Shown: positions 37,631 through 50,146 of the stretch, piece by piece
Layout: every line of letters starts with the position of its first letter
Position numbering within the stretch: position 1 is the stretch's first letter
Assembly (NCBI GenBank): GCA_946800325.1
Contig: OX326959.1
Span: 16,212,862-16,276,861, forward strand
DNA length: 64,000 nt
Direction of reading: 5' to 3'
Source: Luzula sylvatica
Taxonomy: Eukaryota > Streptophyta > Magnoliopsida > Poales > Juncaceae
Position numbers and translations under genes: made by a program
Notes under the pieces: model-generated
Databases searched by the model: none
What the model saw: only the letters and a program-made list of their open reading frames with translations
Told to the model about the DNA's origin: nothing

Positions 37631-40586
37631 GGGATAATTTCTCCTATATCCCTGCTAACCTCTTAAATTACATATTTGTCCCTCTTAATTTGTTAATATC
37701 ATATATGTCCTTACTAAACACATTGAATATCAAATTTATCCCTACTAAATCTTACATGATATCAAATTTATCCATTCCGTTAAGTTGATGTTAAATTAAA
37801 CAGAATTTTTAATTTTAAACTAATTAATTTATGAACTATAAATTTTATTGACCAAAATACCCTTCAAATAAACATTCTCCAAACTGACATATAATAAATA
37901 TTATCCAAAACCCGTGAACTCTAAATCACAAACTTGAACCCGTTAACAGACCCCCAACCAACCTGTTACCCCCTCGCTAATTGCAAGCTAACAAGGAAAC
38001 CTAACAAGGAAACCTAACAAAATTACCTTCTCGCTAATCGCAAAACTTGCCAAAGCCTAAACCCACGAAAGCCTGGAACAAAGAAGACCCGACGGCAACC
38101 CTCTTGAAGTTGACGAATTTGCTGACGGCGACGATCTTGTCCTGAAACGGCGCCCCTTATAGCCTACAGATTTAGGTTTGGTGCTGAAGTTTTTTTTGAA
38201 ATTAGGTTTAATTGGTTTTTGTTTTGTTTGGAACTGGAACAATTTCAGGAAGTTTGCGAGGCATGCCGTAATTCTGTTAATTAAACCCCTGTTTTCAGTG
38301 ATAATGACCCTATTTGTCAAGATGGATTTAGAATAGGTATGTGTCATTTTAAATTTTAATAATTGGATCATGCAATCATATCCTTTCAAATATTCATATT
38401 ATTGTTATTTTGTTGTAGGAAGTCATGCGATGACGACAATATGATGTTTAGACTTTAGAAGAGGATTTTGAAACAATAGCGTAGTTTGTGTTAAGGGCGG
38501 TAGAAATAAGTAGTATTCAAAGAAAAGGGGGAAACAGCAAAAAAGTTTTTTTTGGAGGGTCTCGAGCAAAATAGAGATGTTACTATTCTCAAAAACTTCG
38601 TCGAGACATTTGCATCCCAATTCGCAATGCCAGGTTCAATTGACGAGAAATTTTGCAATTAAACCCTATGAAAATAAAAAAGCAATGGATTATCGTACCA
38701 AAATATTAATTTGTGGTGGAAGAACATAGCCTCGAGAGTTGGACTACGTGAGGTTCAGAAAAATCGTAGATAAATGTGGCGTCGATTATAATGTGCGACA
38801 TGACTCACATTAGCAGCATCATCGGTGCCAAGATATAATATTGAGGTGCAAAAATAAAATATGTTTGGGCAACAATAAAGGAACGAAAGAGAAGATAGTG
38901 TATGACTGCCTTTGGTATCTTCAAAATTGAATAATTGAATTATGTAATCGTTTTGAAAAATCGAATAATCGAATTATGTAATCATTTTGGTATCTTCAAA
39001 ATTGAATAATTGAATTATGTAATCATTTTGGAAAATTGAATAATCGAATTATGTAATCATTTTGGTATCTTCAAAATTGAATAAATGAATTATGTAATCA
39101 TTTTGGAAAATTGAATGATCGAATTATGTAATCATTTTGGTTTAATTCAACTTTTTATCTTTTTCTTTCTATTTTTTCAATAAATCAACAAAAGAATAAT
39201 TATACACACTAACTAATCATCCAAATGACAACCATAACGATTACATTACCAAGCCATTAAATCTTTCCAAAATAACTAGGACAATACATTAAAAAAATAA
39301 CAAAATTAATCAGAAGTTCAGAATGAACAAAAATCACCACCGCATCTAATACCAAGCCTTTGCTTCACAAGTTCGTTTTGCTTCCATGATCCCTTCAAAG
39401 CACAAGTTGCGTCTCGAACACCAATTTGGAAAATCCTAATTTGCAAACCATAAAAATGTAAATTTCTAGCGGTTTTGAAGTAAATTTATTACTGCAAATA
39501 AATCAAATAACCAAAAATTATTTGAATTTGGCAGGTACTCACTAGTATGTACCAATACCTTTTCCTTTTCCTCATTTTCAGATCCAGGATCAGTTAGAAC
39601 TTAGAAATGAAAATGTGAGTTGTTATATTTAAGACTAATTTTGCTAATTCAAGTATTCAGTAAAGATGGATGAACAAAAATAAAGAACTTTAAGGTTCTT
39701 TTATCGCGTCTAAATTTTGATGTTCTCCATTTTCGAGGCTGCATACAAATGGAGTATCAAATGTTAGCTATAAAAAACAGAAAATCATAATTTCTAATTA
39801 GAAATAAGTGGATGAGAAGATAAGGGTTGTAATTCACTAGGCAAGAGTCTCAAGCATGTTTAAGGCTGCAACCACAATACACTGTTACTTTTCTAAAGGC
39901 TAATTTGCTCTGAATGAACTTAATTAAGTAATAATTGACCATGTTATGCCTAAATTATATTTAATCGTGATTAAGTATGAACTTAATCCATCCAAATGAG
40001 GTCTAAGTGAACTTAATCTAGACTAATTAAACCTCAGTTAAGCCAAATTCAGTATAATTGAATTAAATTCAGTCAAATGATTTAAAGGGGTAAAGAATTA
40101 ATCACGATAGAACAAGAAATTTCCTTGAAACGAGAAATGAAATGGGTTCAAGAGAGAATACCTGTTGTAATCGCATTGGTTAGACTCACATGGAGTTTTG
40201 TTCTATTTGTCGAAGTTCGGAAGAGCTTCGTGTTCTCCGTGAGCTTTATCATGGAAAGTAGAGTCGCCATCTCCTGTTTGCCATGACCTTGGTTAAGAAG
40301 AGCTTTGCTAGGTACTGTTCTCCGTGAGCTTCGCCACGGAGGAGGACATCGTGATGGAGCTCGCCATGGCCAGAAGAACCAGAAGAAAAGGGTTTAGGGG
40401 TAGTGATGGTAAATACTTTATGGGTTTAGGGGTAAAGTAGTAATTGTACATTAATCTGTTAAAATTTAACAGATGCGATCAATTTGATATAAGTTAAATT
40501 TTAGAGGGATAATTTTGATATTAACAATTTTACAAGGACAAATTTGTTATTTTTTGTTTTTTGAGGGATACAAAAGAAATTGCCCC
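37631..40586. mobile_element. Mutator-like element (about 3 kb) downstream of ZIFL
   Basis: Inverted ends GGGATAATTTCTCCTATATC and (right, inverted) GGGGCAATTTCTTTTGTATC extend over about 150 bp with divergence. A perfect 9-bp duplication TAAATGAAA flanks it (37622-37630, 40587-40595). No MULE transposase was recognised. Inside are GC-richer gene-like patches (38040-38180, 40190-40400), which raises the option of captured gene pieces, and a short-unit tandem repeat (38930-39140). Confidence 0.85.
38930..39140. repeat. Tandem repeat inside the Mutator-like element
   Basis: The words AATTGAATTATGTAATC and TTTTGGTATCTTCAAAATTG alternate with a period of about 60 bp, for three to four units. Confidence 0.85.
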
Positions 40587-40675
40587 TAAATGAAACTATA
40601 GCAGTTAATTAGGGTTCTCCACACTCCGGATCTGGATAGTGCTCAAATTAGAATTGTATCCATATTTTCTGATCC

Positions 40676-40678
<3 letters not shown>

Positions 40679-40733
<55 letters not shown>
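40679..40733. repeat. (TA)n microsatellite
   Basis: About 55 bp of TA. Confidence 0.95.
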
Positions 40734-40735
<2 letters not shown>

Positions 40736-40799
40736 CCGTGTTAAGGAGAATCCACAAATCGAATCCAAAAACGAATCCACAGACGGAGGAGTATTTTCG

Positions 40800-41191
40800 T
40801 AATTATCCAATTCATTCACGCGCTCTCTTCTTCTTCTTCGTTACTTCCTTTTCTCTCAGTCTCCAATCTCATCTTCTTCCTTAGCTTCTCGCGTTCTACT
40901 TTCTCCGACGAGTCACAGGCGAAGAAAACAGCGGTGGCGATTGTGAATAAGGGCGGCTCCTTCTCCCTTCTCTTCGGCTCCGTCTCCTTCACTGTTAAAC
41001 CTTAAACCCCTCTCGAGCGGAGGCGCTTGCTCTTCGTACGTTCTCAATCGCATCCAAACCCTAATCGGCGCTGCGTTAGTTGCTGCAGCCGGCAAAAGCC
41101 TCGTCGTGGGTTGCCAAAACTTCCTCGCAATCTGTCAGTGAAGATCTGACCTCTCTCTCTCGCATGAACTCTCTCCGGTGAGATCTCTCTC

Positions 41192-41244
<53 letters not shown>

Positions 41245-41486
41245 CTTACTTACAACTCACCTTCCTCTCTAGCTAAAAGAATTTTCTCATTTTTTTAACA
41301 ATTTTTTGGTAACATTTTGCTGAATTTTGATCTAATTTTATTTGCATTTTCGCAAGAATTTGACTGAATCGATGCACAATTCCCTGAAATTTAGTTCAAT
41401 TTTGATGTTTTCATGTCAAACCTTGCTGACTAAGTGCGGCTTTTTTGTCAATTTTATTCTTTTTGTTCAATTTTGCTGATTTGGAG
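40800..41486 (+). other. Putative promoter, 5' UTR and first intron of the coiled-coil gene
   Basis: GC-rich, pyrimidine-rich leader-like sequence (40800-41190) is followed by a (CT)n tract (41196-41241) and a T-rich intron-like stretch ending TTTGGAG at 41486. I could not identify a coding first exon with certainty. The short ATG frame at 41164 does not join the next exon in phase. Confidence 0.35.
41196..41241. repeat. (CT)n microsatellite
   Basis: About 46 bp of CT in the leader or first intron of the coiled-coil gene. Confidence 0.95.
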
Positions 41487-42575
41487 GAATACAACGCGTG
41501 TATCAGAGCTCTTTGCGCCGAGAATTCAGAACTCAAGGTACTAATCACAACGAACATTACAAAATACTCAATAATTTCACCAAATCATAACTTTTTTTCA
41601 AAAATTTCAGAGCAAATTCGATAACACAGAATCCCTACACCCTACAAAATCAGAGCTAAAGAATTTGAAACAAGCATACAAAATCCTAAGTGCCCAAAAG
41701 GAATCTCAAGTCTCGGCTCTCTTGTCAGAGAAAATTTTCGTGTGGAATCAATTGAAGAAAAAGGAACAAGACTATACCAATCTCCTCAAAAGCAAAAAAA
41801 CTCGAACTAGACCAAGCCAACAACAAAGCCGATAATCTCCAGAAGAGTCTAGACGAAATGGATGCCTCCATTTTGGAAAAAAGATGGCGTGATATCTCGC
41901 CTGACTGGAGAGGTCGACGATCTGAAAAGAATTGCGAGCAAAAAGGATAAGATAATTTCGAAACTCACTGCTGAAAAAGAATCTCGAGTTTCGGGTCAAT
42001 TAGCAGAAAAAGATTCCGCGATTGATAAACTTAAAGAAATGGAAAAAATACCATATTGCCCTTCTCGAAGCGAAGAAGCTCGAACTGGAAAAGGCCAGCG
42101 AAGCGGCCGAGAAATTGAAGAAGAATTTAGTGGAAATGGAGGCATCCATTTCGGAAAAAGATGCCGTGATTTCTAAAATGACTGGAGAGTTGAAGAATAT
42201 GAAAATAATCACGAACAAGAAAGAAAAAGAAAAAGCGGTGGTTTCGTCGAGAGTCTCGAAAAGCGTGCATGAGAACGGAGCGAGTATGAGTACCAGTACC
42301 GGTACGAGTGGGAGGAGTCTGAGGAGCGTTACCAAGAAATGCCACGAGATTTCTGGCACTGTAAGTTTGAAAAAAAAAAATATTTTTTAATTTCAGTAAA
42401 ATTTTATTGACGATATAATTTTTTGATATATAATTAGTGGCTGAGTGTTTGTTCGAGTAAATCGCAAGGAATATCTTCGGCTTCGAATGCGAAAACTTCA
42501 ATCTTGTTTTCGTCGAATTTGAAAGTACCGAAATTGAAGAGCACGATGAAAGAGCCTTCTCCTCGGCAAAATTAA
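41487..42575 (+). pseudogene. Coiled-coil protein gene, frame broken at three A runs (first exon not found)
   Basis: Exons 41487-41537, 41611-42360 and 42438-42575 have GT-AG borders and agree in phase. The product is a Lys/Glu-rich coiled coil with two to three copies of a unit like KKLELxxAxxxAxxLxKxLxEM(D/E)AS(I)xEKDxVISxxTGE. A Ser/Arg-rich stretch (SKSVHENGASMSTSTGTSG) and a C-terminal tail ending STMKEPSPRQN follow. Homologous reading is kept only if the frame is changed by one base at A runs 41794-41800, 41877-41882 and 42043-42048. The three shifts sum to one codon, so start and end frames agree. It is either a recent pseudogene or a sequence with homopolymer errors. I do not recognise the family. 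Confidence 0.6.
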
Positions 42576-42641
42576 TTTATTTTAGTCTTTTATTGATATA
42601 TTTTGTTTATATAATTTCTAGGGCTTAATTCTTAGGGGGGC

Positions 42642-42691
<50 letters not shown>
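42642..42691. repeat. (TG)n microsatellite
   Basis: About 50 bp of TG in the 3' flank of the coiled-coil gene. Confidence 0.95.
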
Positions 42692-42693
<2 letters not shown>

Positions 42694-43009
42694 ATTTTTA
42701 TTGTATTTTGTAGCCAAGTCATGACTTATTTGACTGGAGATGTCATGTAGTTGTATGACTGGAGATGTCCTGTAGTAGTATTTGTGTGTTGCATTGTTTC
42801 GAATTGCTTTTTTTGAAAGCTTTGTGAAAAATTGAATCCCCATGAAATTTCATTTTTGTTCCTTTATTTTTTTTATAAATATCTGATTAGATATTATAGT
42901 ATGAACCAGCAAATATATTCTTCAAAATCTTCCACTACTTCAAAAAAGGAAATTTAAAATTTAAATAATGACCAAGAACAAGTTTTTTTTTCCTTTAAAA
43001 TTTAAAATT

Positions 43010-45455
43010 TCATTTTTGTTAATTTCAATCGTATATTCTGTTAAATTTAATCATATATTTTGCTCAATTCAATAATATATTTTGCTAATTATATAAATTA
43101 ATGATTGTGTTCATCGGATAATTAACTATATTTTAGTAAATTCAATCGTATATTCTGTTAAATTTAATCGTATATTTTGCTAAACTCAATAATATATTTT
43201 GCTAAATTATTTCAAATTAATGATCGTGTTCATCGGATAATTAACTATATTTTAGTAAATTCAACCATATATTCTGTTAAATTTAATCGTATATTTTGCT
43301 AAATTCAATAATATATTTTGCTAAACTATTTGAAATTAATGATCATGTTCATCGGATAATTAACTATATTTTAGTAAATTCAACCATATATTCTGTTTTA
43401 TTTGATCGTATATTTTGCTAAATTAAATACTATATTTTGCTGAATTATATGAAATTAATGATCATATTCATCAGATAATTAACTGTATTTTACTATATTC
43501 AATAATATATTCTTTTAAATTTAATCATATATTTTGCTAAATTCAATAATATATTTTGCTGAATTATATGTAATTAATGATCATACTCATGAGATAATTA
43601 ACTATATTTTAGTAAATTAAATAATATATTATGTTAAATTTAATCATATATTTTGCTAAATTCAATAATATATTTTGATGATTATATGAAATTAATGATC
43701 GTGTTCATCAGATAATTAACTATATTTTAGTAAATACAATCATATATTATGTTTAATTTAATCATATATTTTGCTAAATTCAATAATATATTTTACTGAA
43801 TTATATGAAATTAATGATCATATTCATCAGATAATTAACTATATTTTACTAAATTCAATAATATATTCTGTTAAATTTAATCAAATATTTTGCTAAATTC
43901 AATAATATATTTTGCTGAATTATATGAAATTAATGATCATCCTCATCAGTTAATTAACTATATTTTAGTAAATTAAATAATATATTCTGTTAAATTTAAT
44001 CATATATTTTGCTAAATTCAATAATATATTTTGCTGATTATATGAAAATAATGATCGTGTTCATCGGATAATTAACTATATTTTAGTAAATTCAATCGTA
44101 TATTCTGTCAAATTTATTCGTATATTTTGCTAAATTCAATAATATATTTTGCTGAATTATATGAAATTAATGATCATATTCATCGGATAATTAACTATAT
44201 TTTAGTAAATTCAATAATATATTCTGTTAAATTTAAATCATATATTTTGCTAAATTCAATAATATATTTTGATGATTATATGAAATTAATGATCGTGTTC
44301 ATCGGATAATTAACTATATTTTAGTAAATTCAATCGTATATTCTGTTAAATTTATTCGTATATTTTGCTAAATTCAATAATACATTTTGCTGAATTATAT
44401 GAAATTCATGATCGTGTTCATCGGATGATTAACTATACTTTAGTAAATTCAATCGTATATTCTGCTAAACTTAATCATATATTTTGCTAAATTCAATAAT
44501 ATATTTTGCTGAATTATATGAAATTAATGATCGTGTTCATCGGATAATTAACTATACTTTAGTAAATTCAATCATATATTATGTTAAACTTAATCGTATA
44601 TTTTGCTAAATTCAATAATATATTTTGCTGAATTATATGAAATTAATGATGGTATTCATCGGATGATTAACTATACTTTAGTAAATTCAATCGTATATTC
44701 TGTTAAATTTAATCGTACATTTTGCTAAATTCAATAATATATTTTGCTGATTATATGAAATTAATGATCGTATTCATCGTATATTTAACTATACTTTAGT
44801 AAATTCAATAATATATTCTGTTAAATTTAATCGTATATTTTGCTAAATTCAATAATATATTTTGCTGAATTATATGAAATTAACGATCATACTCATCAGA
44901 TAATTAACTATATTTTAGTAAATTCAATAATATATTCTGTTCAATTTAATCATATATTTTGCTAAATGCAATAATATATTTTGCTGATTATATGAAATTA
45001 ATGACCGTGTTCATCGGATAATTAACTATATTTTGCTAAATTCAATCGCATATTCTGTTAAATTTAATAGTATATTTTGCTAAATTCCATAATATATTTT
45101 GCTGATTTATTCGAATTAATGATCGTGCTCATCGGATAATTAACTATATTTTAGTAATTTCAATCGTATATTTTGTTGAATTTAATCGTATATTTTGCTA
45201 AATTCAATAATATATTTGCTGAATTATTTGAAATTAATGATCATATTCATCAGATAATTAACTATATTTTGCTAAATTCAATTGCATATTTTACTAAATT
45301 CAATCAAAGGTTTCCTAAATTCAATAATATATTTTGCTGAATTATTTGAAATTAATGAGCATATTCATGAGATAATTAACTATATTTTGCTAAATTCAAT
45401 TATATATTTTTTTGCTAAATTCAATCATATATTTTGCTAAAGTGAATAATATTTT
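43010..45455. repeat. Satellite-like array, about 119-bp unit, roughly 20 copies
   Basis: Successive copies of TTCATCGGATAATTAACTAT are 119-120 bp apart over 2.4 kb. Each unit contains internal subrepeats of TATATTTTGCTAAATTCAAT. Divergence between copies is modest and indels are small. All short ORFs here are repeat translations. Confidence 0.95.
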
Positions 45456-46390
45456 TTACAGTATTGTTGTGGCATTTTGCAATTTAAATGTTATATTGTA
45501 TTTGTTTTTCGCTACTTTAACAAAGATTTATATGAACTAATTGAACTAATTTTAAGATAGACTATTTTTGCAATTTAAGAACTTCATTGACCTTGTTTAT
45601 TAATGTATGTATTTTAGCAGCTGTTTGGTTCTTAGAAATCTAAATAGTTGCTCGGTTACATCAGAACTTTGGGAATTAAAAAAAAAAATTATTGAATTTG
45701 GAAAATTGTGGGTACCAGACACAGACAAAAAATATGGCTAACTTATATTAAATAAAAGAATTTTATGGCTGACTTATATTAAATAAAAGAATTAAACCAT
45801 AATACATCACATAACAAATTAAGTTAGGAGAAATATCTCAAAATACAGTATCTTGCAATATTTGTAAAAAGGACCCTCCATTTTTAATATTTGCAAAAAA
45901 GACCCTCCATTTTTTAATATTTGCAAAAATTACCTTACATTTTTTAATTTTTCACTCTCTTCCTTGTCATCCTACAAAATCACAAAACCCAATTTAATAA
46001 AAAAGGAACTCTTGATTTTTACATCAGTAATTACTAAACCAATATGAAACAATTTTCCCTACGAAAAGAAATGAACATTTCTCCCTATGAAAAAAACCAT
46101 CTCATCTAGCCTCTCTCGCTCAACTCTTTTCCAATCAAAGGAAATTAACTAATTAATACGCAAAAATTGGACTGATTAAGGTAAAATGAAGGAAAATTGA
46201 CCTTTTTTTACGCTGCCTTGTGTTTTCTTGACATCGATACTGAATCAGACAATATGGAATAATTTTCCCTATGAAACCAGAAAAATAGGATAATACAAGT
46301 CCAAAATTAGATTCATCCAAATTCAATTTGTATTTATTTGCATGAAATTTGAGAAAAAAGAGTAAAAAAAGAGTAATTAATTACCTAAAT
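45456..46390. other. Intergenic interval with a small tandem repeat
   Basis: There are three copies of a 31-bp unit AGGACCCTCCATTTTTAATA at about 45862-45950. No gene was otherwise recognised. Confidence 0.6.
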
Positions 46391-46620
46391 CTATATTGCG
46401 GTCCCCTTCTCTGACAACATATACGATCCTGACAACGACGATATCTCATACCGCCCCTAAAATATCAGCACATTAATTAATTGATGATATAATAAGTAAT
46501 AAAAATATTTAAATAATAAATGTAAGTGAAACTACCTCGTATGCGACGGTGCCACCAGACGAGCCGTACCTGTTAAGATCTTGTCTTTGTAATCGAGAAA
46601 TTATAGACTCGTAATAACAA
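46391..46620 (-). pseudogene. Fragment of an AT-hook / PPC-domain (AHL-type) gene
   Basis: Two minus-strand exon-like pieces join in phase. One ends SSGGTVAYE at a GTAGTT donor (46536 leftwards). The other starts after TTTTAG at 46456 and encodes GRYEISSLSGSYMLSEKG before a stop at 46391-46393. Together they match the PPC-domain core of AHL nuclear proteins (SGGTVTYEGRFEILSLSGS-type). The AT-hook and the remainder of PPC are absent and the frame stops early, so this is a gene fragment. PPC domains mediate AHL trimer formation in the nucleus. Confidence 0.6.
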
Positions 46621-46817
46621 TCAAACCTATTAGCTCAAATTTAGCATCGAAACAACCCCACTGGATCGGTAGCTTGATAACCCCCAATTATCTTCACCTA
46701 ATGCCATGACTAAATCCTCATCTTTTTCTCTTCTGATTTCCTATTTCTCTTCTGAATTTTTGTTCGACTCTGACCTGTTTCGACAGAAATTGAAGACCAT
46801 CGAAGTATCAATTCTCG

Positions 46818-47060
46818 ACAAGGCGAAACCCTAAACAATTGTTTACTCTGACCTTGTTCATCGCTAGGAGCCAAAATTCGTGAAAAAGAGTAAGCCAGCC
46901 TCGACAAGGCGAAACCCTAAACAATTCTCGACAAGGCGAAACCCTAAACAATTGTTTACTCTGACCTTGTATACTCTGGCCTGGTTCATCGCTAGGAGCC
47001 AAAATTCTCGACAAGGCGAAACCCTAAACAATTGTTTACTCTGACTTTGTTTACTCTAAC
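46818..47060. repeat. Tandem repeat, CTCGACAAGGCGAAACCCTA
   Basis: There are four units of irregular length with CTCGACAAGGCGAAACCCTA and ACAATTGTTTACTCTGACC, plus two copies of TTCATCGCTAGGAGCC. It lies in what would be the 5' region of the AHL fragment. Confidence 0.85.
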
Positions 47061-47994
47061 CTTGTTCATCTCTGGAAATCCTCAAAATTCGTGAAAAAGA
47101 GTAATTAATTACCTAAATTCAATTCCAAATCCTCAAAATTAGCTGGAAGGAACTAGTAGTGACTCGCAGAGGGAGAGCGCGAGGGCGGTGAATCGACGGA
47201 AACTTCGCCGGAAGGAAGATCTCGCGTGGGAAGGGGGAAGGGGGAAGGGGTGAGTTGTGAGCATGGTTGATGGTTGAGTGTTAGTCGCTGGAGAAAAGAG
47301 AAGTGTGTGGGGTAGGTGTTAGTGTGAAAATTGTTAAAACGTCCCTCCGTGTGTGCTTCTATTTTATTTAGATCCTTGAATTCTTTTTGTGAATTCTGTG
47401 AATTCTAGTTAGCATTTATATATATATATATATGGTGCCCTTCCCATTTCTCTCCATTCATGGTGATTGAATCACCATGAGATTACATTAATGGGGGCTC
47501 ATTTCCATCTCTCAAAATCCCCCACTCAATTAATAATGCTTTGAATTAATTATTAATTGAAATAATTAATTATGGGATTTTTGTATTAATTGTTAATTAC
47601 ATCACAATTAACTGTTAATTCAAAACATAATTAATTAAGTGGAAAATCATCCTCAATTTTGGAACTTAATTGATCAACCATGTGTTAGGATCGTCGCCGC
47701 AAACACACACACAAGAACAACACACGGACACAAGTATTTTTACGTGAAAAATCCCGAAGGGAAAAAATCACGGCCGCCGACACTCAAATTATTTTACTAT
47801 ACTGGAGAAAAAGAAAATACAATTGTTTGTACTTGTGGGAATGAATAAAATTCTAGCTTAGTCCTCTATTTATAGTTAAACTACTACCCAATACAAAAAA
47901 ATAATCATTGTCTTAATTATCATTCAATCATGACAATAACAATATATAAAGAAAATTTTCCTATTTCTTCAAGGTTTCTACCTTTCTAATATAT
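47061..47994. other. Intergenic interval
   Basis: There is a leader-like GC-richer patch (47150-47300) in the minus orientation and a short (TA)n at 47418-47433. A MITE-like AT-rich foldback lies around 47440-47640. No gene is supported. Confidence 0.45.
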
Positions 47995-48419
47995 TGTCAC
48001 CTGTAGGGCTCTACCTCTCTAATATATTGATTAAATCACACTGAGTTATTATAAAATATGTGCCATTGGTTTTAAATCATTTCACATTGCTTGTAGTTTC
48101 TCGTGGGCTCAAAAACGTCAGCATTCTTTCTTATTTCCAGTTATAATTGGATATAATTTAAATTTCTTTCTATTTTCCTTCTTAATAGAACCGATCGATA
48201 GATTAAAATGATCATTCAAAGTTCAAACTACGTCGCAAATGCCTCAGAAATTAATGAACACATCAAATGCCCTTTGATCATTTTCTTTAAATTTGGGTGC
48301 TGTGTTGAATTTATGCAGGTGATCAGATGGTGTTCTTTATTTTGAGTGTGGTGGGGTTCATAGGGTTCATTCTTACATGTAAACCTTTTCTGGAACTCCC
48401 AAACAACATAGAGAACTAA
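47995..48419 (+). pseudogene. Duplicated 3' end of the ZIFL gene (exons 16-17)
   Basis: It aligns with 37035-37437. The exon-16 copy (48097-48140) keeps SWAQKRQHSF-type coding but has lost its GT donor (TT instead). The exon-17 copy (about 48319-48419) still encodes GDQMVFFILSVVGFIGFILT and ends PFLELPNNIEN. No upstream exons are present, so this is a non-functional relic of a second ZIFL copy. Confidence 0.88.
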
Positions 48420-49320
48420 TTATAATCATGGCGTAACATGATACTTGCATGTGTTATACAAGTTTTTCCAAGAATTATCGGACTTTTCATTATGAAACAT
48501 TTTCTTATTTTTTTTGGGTGGTATTTTAATTACTTTAGGGTCTTGAGCCTCTGAATTATTATTTGGTTTAGGTCGGATTTTTCATATTTTGGAAAGCAGG
48601 GGCCCTCGATATGAACTATACAATTATTTAGTATTTTGGATCGGCCCATGGGTCCTTCATTAATGGACTGAATTTATGCCCACTTCTCCAGGGTAAGCCC
48701 ATCAATTTTTTTTTTTGAAGTAAAAGCCCATCAATTTTATAAAGAAAACTTAGATAATAAGCCTTTCAAAAGCATGGAAAATTCAGATTTTTCTTGATTT
48801 ATGTTATATACTGATAAGTGCCAATAATAAATATCGATTGATGTGAATCGATTGTGCACGAATTTCGTTAGAGTAAAACATAGGATTTAAAGGGCTAAAA
48901 TATGTTAAATATAAAGTTTTATTGCTGATTGGAGATAGATGGCTCTGAATTTGTGAAATGGAGTAAAGTGGCCTTCACACCTGTTGTCATTTTGGTTTAA
49001 TACAAAGAAGTTTTCTTTGTAAATGTATCACTGTTTATGTGGTGAAAATTTGGTGTGGAGTTTGTGATTTTATTTGATTTGTCGAGTTAATCCTCTAATA
49101 CATCACACAATGGATTCGACGGACTTTTTTAAAAAAGAAAAATTAAAATCAGTACACCCGTATTTTTCTTCAAGACTCCTATTATTTGCGAAATTGAGGA
49201 AAATGCCCTTAACTCTTTATAACTTTTTAAGAAAATAACAAAAAAAAATGTAACGGCTCTTCTCATAACAAACTACCATCATTACAAGATATATTATTTT
49301 ACTGAATAAAACTCGGCTTA

Positions 49321-49659
49321 TTATTTCCCGAGATTCACGCCCTCAACACAAAAGTTCTTAATTGGTCTATCGCAATCTTGTGCGACTCTATAAACATATC
49401 CTGTGTTCACTAACCATCTATTACGCTCGCTTTGAAAGACATCACAAGGGCAGTTTGGATTGTGCATTTGTTTAACTGCAGCGCAACATCCCTCCGATGG
49501 CTTGCTATATGGACTGAATCTGTAAATGCTGTTCCAACATTGCTCCAAAAACGCGGGCAATTCCTTTTTGCAGTATTGTTCGGTAGTCTCCGCTTCATTC
49601 GGTACGATGTGGAGTGCAACTATTGAAATTATCAGGATACAAGAAGTTATTTTGTTCAT
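49321..49659 (-). CDS. Small secreted prolamin-like (ECA1-type) protein 1, 112 aa
   Basis: A single-exon gene with an N-terminal signal peptide (MNKITSCILIISIVALHIVP, cleavage probably near residue 24) and eight cysteines in the eight-cysteine order C30, C41, C58-C59, C70-x-C72, C96, C104. This is the pattern of the prolamin-like / ECA1 gametogenesis-related family, whose members are secreted and often expressed in the embryo sac or other reproductive tissue. Start choice: the ATG is followed directly by the signal peptide and lies about 57 bp from a TATA box. It differs from copy 2 by three residues. Specific function is unknown. Confidence 0.88.
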   Translation of the reverse strand: MNKITSCILIISIVALHIVPNEAETTEQYCKKELPAFLEQCWNSIYRFSPYSKPSEGCCAAVKQMHNPNCPCDVFQSERNRWLVNTGYVYRVAQDCDRPIKNFCVEGVNLGK

Positions 49660-49715
49660 TTTGGAACCTTCGGTATATTGGGATTATTGTGTTCAACCCT
49701 TTGAACATGTTAGTC

Positions 49716-49724
49716 CCATTTATA
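49716..49724 (-). promoter_or_regulatory. TATA box of prolamin-like gene 1
   Basis: The minus strand reads CTATAAATGG about 57 bp before the ATG. It is conserved in copy 2. Confidence 0.65.
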
Positions 49725-50146
49725 GTGTGGAGTAGTCTTAGGTCAAAGATAATTAAATTATTGTATTCACTATTTAGTCATACCTGCATTAATTATATGA
49801 TGGTATTCGATGAATTACGTTTAATTTCATTAATTATATGAGATATGGTAACAAATCAGCAGTAATATGAAATTATAATTAACTTTTACACATAGTTTAA
49901 CTAGGAAATTATGCAAATTGTAATTAAAAATAAAATTGACAATTTACAAAACGTAACAAATTAGATAATTTCTTAGTTGCGAGGGGAAATAGCATGTGCC
50001 GTATATGTGTTTTGGGAATGTATATTTTAATCAGCTAAACGAAATTAAATCGTAACTATAAAATATGTCATACACAAATAAAAAATAGTAATAAACTCAG
50101 CTACCATCCTATTAAAAAAAATACTAATATGAAAATTTGTTACAAC

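Larger units (their letters stand above)
48690..50140. repeat. Tandem segmental duplicate containing prolamin-like gene 1
   Basis: It aligns with 52145-52326 plus 55207-56390, starting at GGGTAAGCCCATCAAT and running through the gene into its upstream flank. The second copy is interrupted by a LINE. Confidence 0.85.

Noticed and set aside
38057..38389. 110-codon minus-strand ORF in the Mutator-like element
   Set aside because: No recognisable domain and no codon or splice support. It spans AT-rich and GC-rich patches arbitrarily.
43010..45455. Possible CRISPR-like or centromeric array
   Set aside because: It has no spacer structure. The unit is a continuous 119-bp tandem repeat, and the block is too short and too close to genes to call centromeric.
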